Shown one piece after another: positions 9,036 through 17,943 of a stretch of 64,000 nt of DNA. Positions within the stretch are counted from its first letter, which is position 1, and each line of letters starts with the position of its first letter. The notes under the pieces were generated by a model. It ran no database searches and was not told where the DNA came from. It was given only the letters and a program-made list of their open reading frames with translations. This stretch comes from Acidicapsa acidisoli (GTDB lineage: Bacteria > Acidobacteriota > Terriglobia > Terriglobales > Acidobacteriaceae). Location: contig NZ_JAGSYI010000002.1 of the NCBI RefSeq assembly GCF_025685625.1, positions 620,001-684,000 on the forward strand, read 5' to 3'. The translations under genes and the position numbers were made by a program.

Positions 9036-10020
9036 CCTCGCTGGCATGACAGTGGATCGTGCATGACTTGAAATCTCCAAGAACAAGAAGAAGATGCAAA
9101 TCCCAGCTTTTTCGATTACTCGTTGTCCTAGGGAAGTCATCAAAGACAGTATCCGGCGTAGCAATCGCCTTCCGCGCTCAATTGGAAATCTTGGCGGTCC
9201 TGATAGTCCCCGTTGAGCCCGCGAAAGCAAGGGCTAGATGATGGTCAACGTTCATCCTCACTTCGCACGCTTACCCTGAACCGCATGACTTCGCCCCCGA
9301 TCGTCGAGAGCGATTTTCCTGGCTGCCTGCCCAAATGATAGCCCTCGCAATTCTCCCGATGCGGACCTCAGCCCAGACCAATCCGAAAGGCTGGGAAGCT
9401 CGCGCAGGAGCTGATCCAGGCGCTCCAATTGAAGATCCTGCCCAATGAATCCGGCTGCCTCGTCATCATCGGAGTCTCCTCCGAGCAGGTTAACGTTGAG
9501 GGCCACGCCAAAACCTTGCGCCAGCCCATCAGCCCAAACTGGGTTCCGTGAACAGCAAGCCGCATTTGCCGAGAATTACCCTCAAATCAGCCAGAATAAA
9601 GTGAGACGAGCCCTGCCGTGAGACGCGCTCGTCCATCCGTCACCACCCGGGAAGAATCCGCAGCTGCAAATGCGCACAAAAACCGCCCTAAACGCCCTTT
9701 TAGCGACCAAATTCCTACCATAATCCAAACAATCGAAATGACTTACGCCCCCAAAACATCTACCCCTACCCCTCTAAATTCTCCTTTTATTCGCCCATAT
9801 AGCGCCACCGCTATATCCCAAAACCACCTGAAAACCGGATCACAATCACCCCAAACTCCCCGTAACCGTATCTATAAGCAAACAAACCACATCCAACAAA
9901 CTCCCTTGACACATCCCAGCGCCCCAAACCCCCGTAAAATGTTCCACGTAGAACACCCGTAGAACACTCCTCGTTACCTGCCGCAAAGCCGCAGACCCCG
10001 CTTTCCCGTAAACTGGAGTC
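9036..10020. other. Gene-poor region with a parS-like site
   Basis: About 985 bases without a confident gene. A plus-strand frame at about 9402-9549 reads like a protein C-terminus but lacks a start and any recognisable relative, so it may be a decayed remnant. A 7-bp hairpin GACGAGC/GCTCGTC lies at 9605-9633. From 9660 to 9960 the strand is A- and C-rich and T-poor in a way unlike coding sequence nearby. The parS-like palindrome at 9940-9955 is listed separately. Confidence 0.5.
9940..9955. promoter_or_regulatory. parS-like palindrome
   Basis: TGTTCCACGTAGAACA differs at one position from the perfect palindrome TGTTCCACGTGGAACA, a known chromosomal parS variant bound by ParB. It lies 65 bases upstream of the HAD phosphatase gene in a gene-poor stretch. 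No parA or parB is in the window, so function as a centromere site is inferred from sequence only. Confidence 0.5.
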
Positions 10021-10755
10021 ATGTTGCGAATTCTTCGCCCCCTGCCAACAGACTCCATCCGACTGCTGGTCTTCGACCTCGACGGCACCCTGATCGACTC
10101 CTGCCAGGACCTCTGCAACTCCGTCAACGCCACACTGGAGCACTTCCACCTCCGTCCCCTGCCGGACGAAGTAATCGCCAGCTTCATCGGCGACGGCGCC
10201 GCCATGCTCATCCGCCGCGCTCTTGCCGTCCCCGGCGAGCTTCCCGCCAACGGACCTGCCCCGGCCGAGGCTTTCTTCGAGGAAGCTTTTGCCTACTTCC
10301 TTGCCTACTACCGCGCCCACAAGCTGGACTACACCACCGTCTACCCCGGCGTTCTCGAATCCCTCGAAGCCCTGAAAACCCTCCCCGATGGCAGCGCCCG
10401 CAAAATGGCAGTCCTGACCAATAAACCCGTTGGGCCAGCCCGGGCAATCTGCGACGGCCTTGGATTATCTCCTTATTTTTTCAGCATTTATGGCGGCGAC
10501 AGCTTTCCTACAAAAAAGCCTGATCCATTCGGCCTGCAAACTCTGATGACAGAATCCGGCGCAACACCAGCGGAAACAGTGATGATCGGCGACTCCGACA
10601 TTGACATCGCGACCGCACGCAACGCAGGAGCCTGGGCGATGGGATGCACCTTCGGTCTGGCCTCCGATACTTTGGAAGACGTCACGCCTGACGCTTTTGC
10701 CGATCACGCCTCCGCCTGGGCCCTGGCGCTCGGCGGTGCGGAAATTGTAGCGTGA
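10021..10755 (+). CDS. gph: HAD-family phosphatase, phosphoglycolate phosphatase-like
   Basis: 244 residues. Motif I F-D-L-D-G-T near residues 19-24 supplies the aspartate nucleophile; V-L-T-N-K near 124-128 is motif II; K-K-P-D-P near 166-170 is motif III; and I-G-D-S-D-I-D near 187-193 is motif IV. The order and cap size fit the Gph/PGPase group, which removes the phosphate of 2-phosphoglycolate formed during DNA repair or oxygenase activity. Substrate within the HAD superfamily cannot be proven by sequence alone. It is followed by the TonB-dependent receptor, 99 bases later, probably as a separate unit. Confidence 0.85.
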   Translation: MLRILRPLPTDSIRLLVFDLDGTLIDSCQDLCNSVNATLEHFHLRPLPDEVIASFIGDGAAMLIRRALAVPGELPANGPAPAEAFFEEAFAYFLAYYRAHKLDYTTVYPGVLESLEALKTLPDGSARKMAVLTNKPVGPARAICDGLGLSPYFFSIYGGDSFPTKKPDPFGLQTLMTESGATPAETVMIGDSDIDIATARNAGAWAMGCTFGLASDTLEDVTPDAFADHASAWALALGGAEIVA

Positions 10756-10854
10756 ACAAATTTCGCTGCTGAAACGTCCATAGATTGAGTTGTCATTAAA
10801 TTGTCAGGTACGTCCATTTATTTCCCCGTTTATCATGCGGGTCAGGAGCTACCC

Positions 10855-13617
10855 TTGCACTCTGTCAAGTTTCGTTGTACTGCTCTGTCCTCTGCCTTGT
10901 CCGTTCCTGTTATTGCACTGATTTCACTTCCCTTTACCGCAGTTGCCCTGCCTGCGGCCGGGCCGGGCGTGACCGGTTCCGGAAGCTTCACCGCCACCTA
11001 CCCGGCAATCGGACTCGGAAATGGCCCGGCGTCGTCTGCCCCGGCAGCGGTCGTGCGCGGAACCGTAGCCGACCCGAGCGGCGCGATTGTGCCCAACGCC
11101 GAGGTGGACCTTGTTGACGGCAAAGGCGCGGTAGCCGCAACACTGCACTCGGATGGCGAAGGTAATTTTCAACTGGCTGCTCCGGCGCTCGGCGACTACA
11201 CGCTGGTTGTGTCGGAGGCGGGTTTCGACACGGTGAAGACAGTGGTGAAGCTTGGGCCGCAGAGCGCGCCTCCTCTGACACCCATGCTGCACATCGTGCT
11301 GCCGATTTCGGCGGCGTCGACAACGATCAATGTGAATGCCGGCAGCAGCGTCGATTTGACCGCGACAGACGCCAATTCCGATACGTCGGTCATGAGTGCG
11401 GATGATTTGAAAGCGTTACCAATCTTTGACAACGACTACGCCACGGCAATGAGCGCCTTTCTCGACTCCGGCACCGAAGGGACCGGCGGCGCGGGATTGC
11501 TTGTCGATGGCGTGGAGGCAAACCGGGCAACGGTTTCCGCCTCTGCAGTGCAGGAAGTTCGCATCAATCAGGACCCTTATTCAGCGCAGTATTACTGGCC
11601 CGGCCGGGGACAGATGGAGATCATCACCAAATCGGCCGCGGACCACTATCACGGCCAGTTCAATTTTTCCTTTCGCGACTCGGCTTTGAACGCGCAGAAT
11701 GCGTTGGCGGCGACCAAGCCTGCTGAGCAGCGGCGCATCTATGAGGGGCATGTCACCGGGCCGATTCCACATGCCAAGAACAGTGGATTTCTCATCACCT
11801 TCAATCGGGCAGAAGAGGATCTGGATGCAGTCGTGGTGGCCACGCTTGCGCCCACGACGGCCGATCCTACGGGACTATTCCAGGCCAACGTTCCGGCGCC
11901 CACGCGCGACACGGAATTCAGCACACGGGCGTCGCACCAGTTCGGCGACCGGCACTCGGCCTATGCGCAGTATTCCTACCAGGATTGGAATGCTCAGAAT
12001 CAGGGCGTTGGCGGCCAGACGCTGGCTGCCGCCGGCTACACCAACCGCTACCATGAAGACGACGTAATCTTTCACATCGATTCCACGCTGTCGCCGGTAC
12101 TCCTGAACCAACTTTCGCTCGTATTCGAGCATGATCGCGGACAGAATCAGAACGCTATCGAAGCGCCGCAAGTGAGTGTCTCCGGCGATTATGTCGGCGG
12201 ATCGGCGCAGAATGACTCGGTGTCCACGGAATACAACGCACGGCTAAACGATATGGTTACCTGGACTCATGGAAGACATACCGTTAAAGTCGGCGCCAGC
12301 ATTCCGCATATCGACCGGCGCGTGCTCGACGATAACACCAACGATCAGGGGAGTTATACCTTCGCGCCGACGCTGGGTGCGAATGGAAATGTCATAGCCA
12401 CCGCATTACAGAATCAGGCGGCCGACCTGCCGTCTGCCTTTACGGAAAACAGTGGCGTTTCGCGCTTTGTCTATCACCAGCAGGAGGCGGGTGCCTTTGC
12501 GCAGGATCAGTGGAAGATCACGGATCGCTTCTCGCTCACTCCGGGACTGCGCTATGACTGGCAGAACTTTCTGGCGCAGGATCGGTTGACCTTCTCGCCG
12601 CGCGTGTCGTTCGCGTGGGCCATTAACCCAGACCGCAAGATTGTGCTCCGCGGCGGCGGCGGTGTTTACTACGACCGCTTTGGCTCTGGCCCACTCATTG
12701 ATCTTGCCCGCTATCAAAACGGGCTGCGGCGGTCTGTGAACCTTTCGCTAAATCCGGTAGCCGAGCCACAGTGTCTCGGCAATTCGATTTCCAGCTGCGT
12801 CGCCGATGCGCCGTATAACCTGGTGGAGTTGCAGCCGAACGCAAAGGTGCCGTATCAGATTCAGTATGGACTCTCGATCGAGCGCGGCTTCGGCAAGAGC
12901 GCGGTCGGAACGATCAGCGTGTATTCCGTGCGCGGCGACGACCGCTTCCGCTCCGTGGATATCAATGCGCCGACGCCGGAGTCCAATTACACCGAGCGGC
13001 CCAACCCAGCATATGGACGTATTCGCGAGATGCAACCCGAGGGAACGTTCATGGGCAATAGCATGGACATTTCCTTCCACGGCGCGCTGAACAAGTACTT
13101 TACCGGCTTCGGACGCTATACCTGGTCGCACTTCGAGTCCAACCAGGAAGGAATTGGATGGTTTCCGCAGAACCAGCTTGCACCCAATGACGAGTGGGCG
13201 AACTCAAGCTGGGACCGTCGCAATCGCCTTGGCATGTATGCCATCTTCAACCATGAGAGCGTCGCAAATCTGGCGGTGGGAATTTTCGCCAACGCGGGTT
13301 CACCGTGGACGGTGCTGACCGGCACCGATCCTTATGGCGATGATCTCTTTAATGCGCGGCCGGAAGGCGTGGCGCGCAACTCGGAGAACCTGCCCAACTA
13401 TGTTGATCTCGACGTCCGCTGGGGACACGATTTCCATCTGACGCAGAGCAAGGAAGAGGAATCGCCGAAGCTGGGCTTTTCCGCAGGCGCATTCAACGTG
13501 CTGAACCACGAGAACGGGACGGCAGTGGATCAGGTGGAGAGTTCGTCGGAGTTTGGACAAGTTACGACGGTCGCTCCGCCTCGACGAATCCAGTTGGCGA
13601 TGCGGTTTGAGTTCTAA
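10855..13617 (+). CDS. Oar-like TonB-dependent outer-membrane receptor
   Basis: An outer-membrane beta-barrel with an N-terminal carboxypeptidase-regulatory (Ig-like) domain, V-V-R-G-T-V-A-D-P-S-G-A-I-V, followed by a plug and a large barrel ending in the terminal aromatic motif M-R-F-E-F. Such Oar-like receptors are numerous in Acidobacteria and are thought to take up oligosaccharides or other large ligands. The frame is open from TTG 10801, but AGGAG (10844-10848) precedes TTG 10855 by 6 nt, and that start gives a signal peptide cleaved near A-V-A-L-P-A; 920 residues. At the low end of length for the group. No TonB/ExbBD in the window. Substrate unknown. Confidence 0.85.
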   Translation: MHSVKFRCTALSSALSVPVIALISLPFTAVALPAAGPGVTGSGSFTATYPAIGLGNGPASSAPAAVVRGTVADPSGAIVPNAEVDLVDGKGAVAATLHSDGEGNFQLAAPALGDYTLVVSEAGFDTVKTVVKLGPQSAPPLTPMLHIVLPISAASTTINVNAGSSVDLTATDANSDTSVMSADDLKALPIFDNDYATAMSAFLDSGTEGTGGAGLLVDGVEANRATVSASAVQEVRINQDPYSAQYYWPGRGQMEIITKSAADHYHGQFNFSFRDSALNAQNALAATKPAEQRRIYEGHVTGPIPHAKNSGFLITFNRAEEDLDAVVVATLAPTTADPTGLFQANVPAPTRDTEFSTRASHQFGDRHSAYAQYSYQDWNAQNQGVGGQTLAAAGYTNRYHEDDVIFHIDSTLSPVLLNQLSLVFEHDRGQNQNAIEAPQVSVSGDYVGGSAQNDSVSTEYNARLNDMVTWTHGRHTVKVGASIPHIDRRVLDDNTNDQGSYTFAPTLGANGNVIATALQNQAADLPSAFTENSGVSRFVYHQQEAGAFAQDQWKITDRFSLTPGLRYDWQNFLAQDRLTFSPRVSFAWAINPDRKIVLRGGGGVYYDRFGSGPLIDLARYQNGLRRSVNLSLNPVAEPQCLGNSISSCVADAPYNLVELQPNAKVPYQIQYGLSIERGFGKSAVGTISVYSVRGDDRFRSVDINAPTPESNYTERPNPAYGRIREMQPEGTFMGNSMDISFHGALNKYFTGFGRYTWSHFESNQEGIGWFPQNQLAPNDEWANSSWDRRNRLGMYAIFNHESVANLAVGIFANAGSPWTVLTGTDPYGDDLFNARPEGVARNSENLPNYVDLDVRWGHDFHLTQSKEEESPKLGFSAGAFNVLNHENGTAVDQVESSSEFGQVTTVAPPRRIQLAMRFEF

Positions 13618-13650
13618 GACAACCGTAGTTCACAAGCCTATCGGTTTCGA

Positions 13651-13685
13651 AATCGGGCGCGGCTGATACAGATCCGCGCCCGATT
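13651..13685. terminator. Bidirectional terminator after the TonB receptor
   Basis: AATCGGGCGCGG (13651-13662) pairs perfectly with CCGCGCCCGATT (13674-13685), followed by CTCCGTTTT. It separates the receptor gene from the convergent small minus-strand gene. Confidence 0.85.
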
Positions 13686-13693
13686 CTCCGTTT

Positions 13694-13939
13694 TCAGGCC
13701 TGCAGGTTGATACTTGTGTCCAGATTGTTTTCGGCCTCGATCAGGGTGCTTCCCGTCGCGCTCACGCCAGGAAGGTCGGGAACGGTGGCGACGTACTCCC
13801 CTGCCGAAAGGCTGATGTCTGTCGAGTAGGTCTTGCCTGCGACGCTGGTGGAATAAACAGTATTTTGAGCCACTAGGCTGGTCGTGCTCTGAGACTGCGC
13901 CAGGCTGGCTGCCGTTGCGGACGTGTTGTTGATCTGCAT
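13694..13939 (-). CDS. Small protein with HicB-like C-terminal segment
   Basis: 81 residues. The first 30 are S/T/Q/A-rich and probably flexible. The C-terminal half, with E-Y-V-A-T-V-P-D-L-P-G-V at about 48-59 followed by a helix with A-E-N-N-L, resembles the HicB antitoxin fold (typically Y-x-A-x-V-P-D-L-P-G-C). No HicA toxin gene is adjacent and no DNA-binding tail is seen, so it could be a solitary HicB-fold protein of other use. GGCAGGGA lies before the ATG. It shares orientation with the small gene at 14165-14377. Confidence 0.6.
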   Translation of the reverse strand: MQINNTSATAASLAQSQSTTSLVAQNTVYSTSVAGKTYSTDISLSAGEYVATVPDLPGVSATGSTLIEAENNLDTSINLQA

Positions 13940-14056
13940 AGCGTTCCCTGCCTTTCTAAGTAACGATCACCGCGTAGGTTGGACACGTGGGTTGGAGTTG
14001 AACGGTCCAGCTCTCATCCATGAGAATTGTGGACAATTGCCGAGAATTACGGCAGT

Positions 14057-14155
14057 GGGTCAGTTTGAAAAAAGACCGACCCTCAGGGGCTAAACCCCTT
14101 TTATATTGCCGGGCTTAATGTACGGGCTGAAGCCCGTACCCTTCAAATTGACCCA
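14057..14155. repeat. Compound palindromic element with GGGCTAAA / GGCTGAAGCCC hairpins
   Basis: The outer arms GGGTCAGTTTGAA (about 14057-14069) and TTCAAATTGACCC (about 14143-14155) are inverted with one mismatch. Inside are the hairpins AGGGGCTAAACCCCT and TACGGGCTGAAGCCCGTA. A related copy with CCCTCAGGGGCTAAAGCCC and GGGGCTGAAGCCCGTACCC is at 43027-43092. Two copies in one window make it a repeat family of REP/MITE type. Confidence 0.7.
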
Positions 14156-14164
14156 TCACCAGAA

Positions 14165-14377
14165 TTACGCCCAGAAGGACACTGGAGCCGCAGTGGATGG
14201 CTGCGAAGACTCCTGCGCCTGCGAATTGGCTTTCGTTTCAAACGGCGTCCCGATTTCGAGCGCCGCAGCATTGAGCTTCGCGGCTGCATCCCGCAGTTCG
14301 CGAGCCCGCCGCAGCGACTGGGCGTTCTCTACGGCCTGGGCTCCGGCGAGAGCGTTACTGCCCGCAGTCGGAGCCAT
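14165..14377 (-). CDS. Small hypothetical protein, helical
   Basis: 70 residues from ATG at 14377. The middle is a charged amphipathic helix (Q-S-L-R-R-A-R-E-L-R-D-A-A-A-K-L) and the ends are S/T/A-rich. The strong Shine-Dalgarno GGAGGGAGG upstream is better placed for an ATG at 14394 in a different frame, which gives only a 21-codon reading frame, so the real start or a coupled leader peptide is uncertain. No known family. Probably in the same transcriptional direction as the HicB-like gene, with a palindromic element between. Confidence 0.45.
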   Translation of the reverse strand: MAPTAGSNALAGAQAVENAQSLRRARELRDAAAKLNAAALEIGTPFETKANSQAQESSQPSTAAPVSFWA

Positions 14378-14596
14378 GGTGTGTGAATATGCATGCCGAA
14401 CCTCCCTCCGGTAAGCGCGGAATATGACTTGCCACATTCCATGCAAAGCCAATACCAATCCTCCTTATCGGCGGATTGGAAAATTCCAATAGAATGCGGG
14501 ATTCAATTGGATGGGAGTGGCGATCTGGCGTATGCGCGGCGGATTCCGGGAACTTCGGAATGGCTCGGCGCGTATTTCGCTCTCAGGAGGGCTGCC

Positions 14597-15151
14597 GTGC
14601 CACGAAATTCGTATCCCACGGTTCGACTTCTACGCGGTATCCTCGGAATCTTTATCTTTGTTCTCGCGACCGGATGGATGGTGACTCCAGCGCTTGCGGC
14701 TCAGGATGTGGTTCAGTTTGGAAATGCAATCAACGTTGCGCCGAGTGAGACGATCCACGATGCCGTCTGTTTTTTCTGCAGCGTGAATGTGAAGGGCAAC
14801 GTCAATGGCGATATTGTTGCGTTTTTCGGCAGCGTGCGCATTGACGGCCACGCCAACCATGATGTCGTGGACTTCTTCGGCGATGTGAAGATAGCCGACA
14901 ATTCCTCAATCGGCCATGACCTGGTGAATTTCTTCGGCGGAGTTCGCATGGGCGAAAACGCTACCGTCGGCCAGGATGAAGTGGTCATGTTTGGCGAGTT
15001 GCGCACTGCTTCGACCGCCAGCGTCGGAGGCGAGCGCGTGGTTGAGCCAGGATGGGTCTTCTGGGGACCGTTTCTGGCGATCTGTTTCGGAATATATTTT
15101 CTGGTCCACGAGCTCCGAAGCTATAACCGCAGGCGGATGATCCGCTTCTGA
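14597..15151 (+). CDS. Exported membrane protein with repeated beta-strand motif (polymer-forming-like)
   Basis: 184 residues from GTG 14597; AGGAGG at 14585-14590 is 6 nt upstream, and the start yields a signal sequence ending near A-L-A-A. The central 90 residues contain about six short repeats of the type G-(N/D)-V-x-x-D-x-V-x-F-F-G, a pattern expected of a small right-handed beta-helix as in bactofilin-like or polymer-forming proteins. A single C-terminal membrane helix (W-G-P-F-L-A-I-C-F-G-I-Y-F) is followed by a basic tail. The longer frame from 14393 lacks a start signal. Likely a periplasmic, membrane-anchored protein; role unknown. Confidence 0.72.
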   Translation: MPRNSYPTVRLLRGILGIFIFVLATGWMVTPALAAQDVVQFGNAINVAPSETIHDAVCFFCSVNVKGNVNGDIVAFFGSVRIDGHANHDVVDFFGDVKIADNSSIGHDLVNFFGGVRMGENATVGQDEVVMFGELRTASTASVGGERVVEPGWVFWGPFLAICFGIYFLVHELRSYNRRRMIRF

Positions 15152-15171
15152 GTCGACGGTCTAGTGCTTCC

Positions 15172-15951
15172 CTAGGCCCAGCCGCCGTCGACGATATAAC
15201 TTTGTCCGGTGATTGCGCTGCTGTCTTCCGCAGCGAGGAAGAGAGCGAGGCGTACCACCTCGTCCGGAAGAAGATGGCGTTTGAGGGCCTGATTGGCGAG
15301 GACCTCGGCGCTGTATTCAGGCGTCAGCCAGAGCCTCCGCTGCTTTTCGGTGACAATAGCGCCGGGCAGAATGGCGTTGACGCGGATGTTATCCTTGCCT
15401 ACTTCGTGCGCAAGCGTACGGGTGAGACCGACGATTCCCGCTTTCGCGGTGACATAGACCGGCACGCCGACCGATGGGATCAGCCATGAGATGGAACTCA
15501 TATTGATGATCGACGCGGAGCCGGATTGCTTCAGCGCAGGCAATGCTGCCTGAGTCACGAAGAACTGGTGGCGTAGATTGACGGCCATTAGGCGGTCCCA
15601 AGACTCAGGGGTCACTTCTTCAACGGTTTGCCGCAGGTCGTTGGCTGCGTTGTTGATGAGAATGTCGAGGCCACCCAGGGATTCAATTGTGCTCAACACG
15701 GATGTGCGAACTGCGTCCAGATCGGTGATATCGCAGTGGATGTAATCTGGCTTCGGGTGGCCGTTGGATTCTATCTGGTCGACCAATTGACGGGCTGCTT
15801 CATCCTGAATGTCGAAGAAGGCGACTCGTGCTCCCTGCTGAGCAAAGCCGGTCACAAAGGCTTCGCCAATGCCGGTGGCGCCGCCGGTGATGAGTACGCG
15901 GCGGCCTTTGATGCTCGGGTAGATGGCGAACTGAGATTCGTGATTGGTCAT
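15172..15951 (-). CDS. Short-chain dehydrogenase/reductase (SDR)
   Basis: 259 residues of classical SDR type. The cofactor-binding motif T-G-G-A-T-G-I-G is near residue 21; N-N-A-A near 96 is the usual N-N-A-G site; S-S-I-S carries the catalytic serine; and Y-V-T-A-K near 165 carries the catalytic tyrosine and lysine. The C-terminal D-G-G-W-A is typical. D near the end of beta-2 (F-F-D-I-Q) suggests NAD(H) preference. Substrate cannot be told. The stop is 20 bases from the convergent membrane-protein gene. Confidence 0.9.
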   Translation of the reverse strand: MTNHESQFAIYPSIKGRRVLITGGATGIGEAFVTGFAQQGARVAFFDIQDEAARQLVDQIESNGHPKPDYIHCDITDLDAVRTSVLSTIESLGGLDILINNAANDLRQTVEEVTPESWDRLMAVNLRHQFFVTQAALPALKQSGSASIINMSSISWLIPSVGVPVYVTAKAGIVGLTRTLAHEVGKDNIRVNAILPGAIVTEKQRRLWLTPEYSAEVLANQALKRHLLPDEVVRLALFLAAEDSSAITGQSYIVDGGWA

Positions 15952-15978
15952 TGACTACCTTGGGACTTCCCTGTCCTG

Positions 15979-16257
15979 CTATCTTCGGCTTCTTCGCCTG
16001 GCGTCGACTTTGATCCAGTGCTGGAACTCATCGGCGTAGAGTTCCCCGTTCAGATCGGAAACGCGCTGCTGCATGCGCGTCTGCGCGTCGGAGATTGCCT
16101 GGTTGTAGATGGTGGGTCCGATCTCTTCGAGGAAGAAGTTGAGCAACAGGCCTGCGGGAAGTTCGCCAAGGGGTTCCGTCATATTCTCCTCAAAGTAACG
16201 CCGAAGCGAAGCAATGGCATCGGCGCGCGCCTGCTTTGATATCTCTATTTCCGTCAT
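15979..16257 (-). CDS. DUF2164 family protein
   Basis: 92 residues matching the DUF2164 pattern: R-A-D-A-I-A-S-L-R-R-Y-F near residues 10-21, then G-L-L-L-N-F-F-L-E-E-I-G-P-x-I-Y-N-Q-A near 36-54. The family is small, soluble and of unknown function. AGGAG lies 9 nt before the ATG at 16257, so the longer frame (to 16311) is not used. It lies just upstream of the SDR gene in the same direction, 27 bases apart, so the two could be co-transcribed. Confidence 0.85.
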   Translation of the reverse strand: MTEIEISKQARADAIASLRRYFEENMTEPLGELPAGLLLNFFLEEIGPTIYNQAISDAQTRMQQRVSDLNGELYADEFQHWIKVDARRRSRR

Positions 16258-16347
16258 TCGGGGTGACTCCTGGTATAAGCGACACTTCATGATACCCGCG
16301 TCATGATACACGAACAGCCATGACCGCTAAAGCGAGGAAGACACGAG

Positions 16348-16794
16348 CTACTTGGACGGAGTTATATCCGTGACGGGCAGGTCCCAGTGGGATACCAGAA
16401 TTTCAAAGCGTCGCTGCTCCTCGCGCTTGTAGGCCTCCTGATCGGGATAAAGCTGCTTGATAAGCACTTCTTCCTGCGGATTCGCAGTCGTTGCGATGGT
16501 GGAGTTCGGAAAGGTGATTGTGACGCGATAATCCCAGCGGCCATCTTCGGTGGTGTGGTATGCGGGGGACTCGATCTTGACGGAGGACATGCGGCCGGTT
16601 TCTACGATTTTTTTGAGGAGCGGATAGTGGTTCTTGAGGAAGAGCGAAAGGAACTCCTGCTGATGACCCCATTGCACCTTGTAGTAGTACTCGATGGTGT
16701 AGGGCGCATTGGCGGCGGCCTGCGGAGGCGCGCCCTGGGCGAATGCTGGAACGGCGGCAACGGCGAGAAGCAAGGCCAGGAGAATGCGGCGCAT
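16348..16794 (-). CDS. Secreted hypothetical protein
   Basis: 148 residues with a clear signal peptide cleaved after A-F-A near residue 19. The mature part is a compact alpha/beta domain (Y-T-I-E-Y-Y-Y-K-V-Q-W-G near 32-43) reminiscent of ferredoxin-like dimeric alpha-beta barrel proteins, but I cannot assign the family. No catalytic motif or lipobox. GGAGCT precedes the ATG. Stands between the DUF2164 gene and the M50 protease on the same strand. Confidence 0.8.
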   Translation of the reverse strand: MRRILLALLLAVAAVPAFAQGAPPQAAANAPYTIEYYYKVQWGHQQEFLSLFLKNHYPLLKKIVETGRMSSVKIESPAYHTTEDGRWDYRVTITFPNSTIATTANPQEEVLIKQLYPDQEAYKREEQRRFEILVSHWDLPVTDITPSK

Positions 16795-16861
16795 GATAGC
16801 TCCTTTGGAGGCATTCCGACGAGGATGGGAGCAATTCTATCCTGAGATGCGCGAATGGATG

Positions 16862-17890
16862 CTATCTGGCGGGAAGTCCCTGGTTGGCGAGGGTGTTGGG
16901 AGCGGCGTGGAGAATGACGGCAAGGGCGACCAGCAAAGCCGCGTAGTAGGTCCAGGTGCTCCAGTCTGATTGCTGAGGCTTGTCCTTCGTGAAGAGACGC
17001 CAGGTTGTACCCGCCGCGACGAAGAAGAAAATGCCTTCGCCGGTGTAGTACCAGAGCCCGAGCGCGGTTGCGAGCAATGCTGCTCGCTCGACGACGCCGA
17101 GAACGCTCGCTGCCTGACCGCCATCGAGGACCCAGATGGGGATAAGATTGAGGACGTTCAGGACAGCTCCGGTGCGGGCCAGAGCAGCCCAGAGCGGGTC
17201 GCCGGTCTGCGCGTAAATGAGAAAGCAGACAGCGGCGGCGATCCAGCCTGCGAGCGGGCCGGCGAGGGAGATCTGGGCGATCTGGCGGCGGGTGACGCCG
17301 AGGCTGGTCCAGCGGACGTAAGCTCCGAAGCCGGGGAGAAAGACGGGCATTTCAGCGGGCAACCCGCGGCGCTTGATGTCAACGAAGTGACCCATCTCAT
17401 GAATCAGGATGCAGACCGAGATTCCGAGGCCGTAGCGCCAGCCGAAGATACTTACGTAGAGAGCGATGAAGAAGAGGAAGCTGAACAGGAATTTCAGCTT
17501 GAAAAGAAAGAGGAAGAGCGTCTTGAACTTGAGCAACAACAGGGCGAATGGACCAAGCGGACCCAGCTTCTTAACCCATCCCTGCGTGGCCTGGCCTTTG
17601 GCTGGCGCGGACTGTGGGGCGGGTTGCGTGGTCTCCAACGCTCGCATCCGTTCGCGGACCCATTCGGCTTGTTTTGAGCCGGGAGGCAGCAACGACAGGG
17701 ACCGGTTCCATACCTCTCTTGCCTGCGAGAATTCGCCGTTCGATTCGTGAGCGCGGGCTTCCTGCGCCAACGAATCCAGTTCGCGACTATAGATGAGCGC
17801 CTGGCACTGAGGACAGGAGAGCGCCCCGAGTGGCAGGTCGGAGCCGCAGTTGGGACAATTGGCGATAGCTGAATGAGGAATGATCGACAA
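16862..17890 (-). CDS. Zinc-ribbon M50 family membrane metalloprotease
   Basis: 342 residues. It opens with a zinc ribbon (C-P-N-C-G ... C-P-Q-C), a helical linker resembling a TPR unit (about 35-85), then a membrane domain with the zinc site H-E-M-G-H at 164-168 and a second motif N-L-I-P-I-W-V-L-D-G-G providing the third ligand. These are the hallmarks of site-2 protease-like peptidases that cut membrane-bound proteins within the bilayer. The start TTG 17890 is the only one that keeps the zinc ribbon and has a weak ribosome site. The neighbours upstream are three zinc-ribbon membrane paralogs, possible partners. Substrate unknown. Confidence 0.87.
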   Translation of the reverse strand: MSIIPHSAIANCPNCGSDLPLGALSCPQCQALIYSRELDSLAQEARAHESNGEFSQAREVWNRSLSLLPPGSKQAEWVRERMRALETTQPAPQSAPAKGQATQGWVKKLGPLGPFALLLLKFKTLFLFLFKLKFLFSFLFFIALYVSIFGWRYGLGISVCILIHEMGHFVDIKRRGLPAEMPVFLPGFGAYVRWTSLGVTRRQIAQISLAGPLAGWIAAAVCFLIYAQTGDPLWAALARTGAVLNVLNLIPIWVLDGGQAASVLGVVERAALLATALGLWYYTGEGIFFFVAAGTTWRLFTKDKPQQSDWSTWTYYAALLVALAVILHAAPNTLANQGLPAR

Positions 17891-17943
17891 AGTTACACGA
17901 TGCTTTCTAATCGATCATAACTGGTTGAGCCAGAGTTTGATGG

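Noticed and set aside
9059-9565. Small frames on both strands after the three-gene cassette
   Set aside because: None has a ribosome site or a recognisable domain; only a possible decayed remnant is mentioned.
9906-9940. TTGACA ... TAAAAT promoter before the HAD gene
   Set aside because: The spacer is 23 nt, too long for a standard sigma-70 promoter.
15152-15192. GTCGACGG/CCGTCGAC hairpin between the membrane gene and SDR gene
   Set aside because: The loop is 25 nt, the right arm is coding, and there is no T-tract, so it is not called as a terminator.
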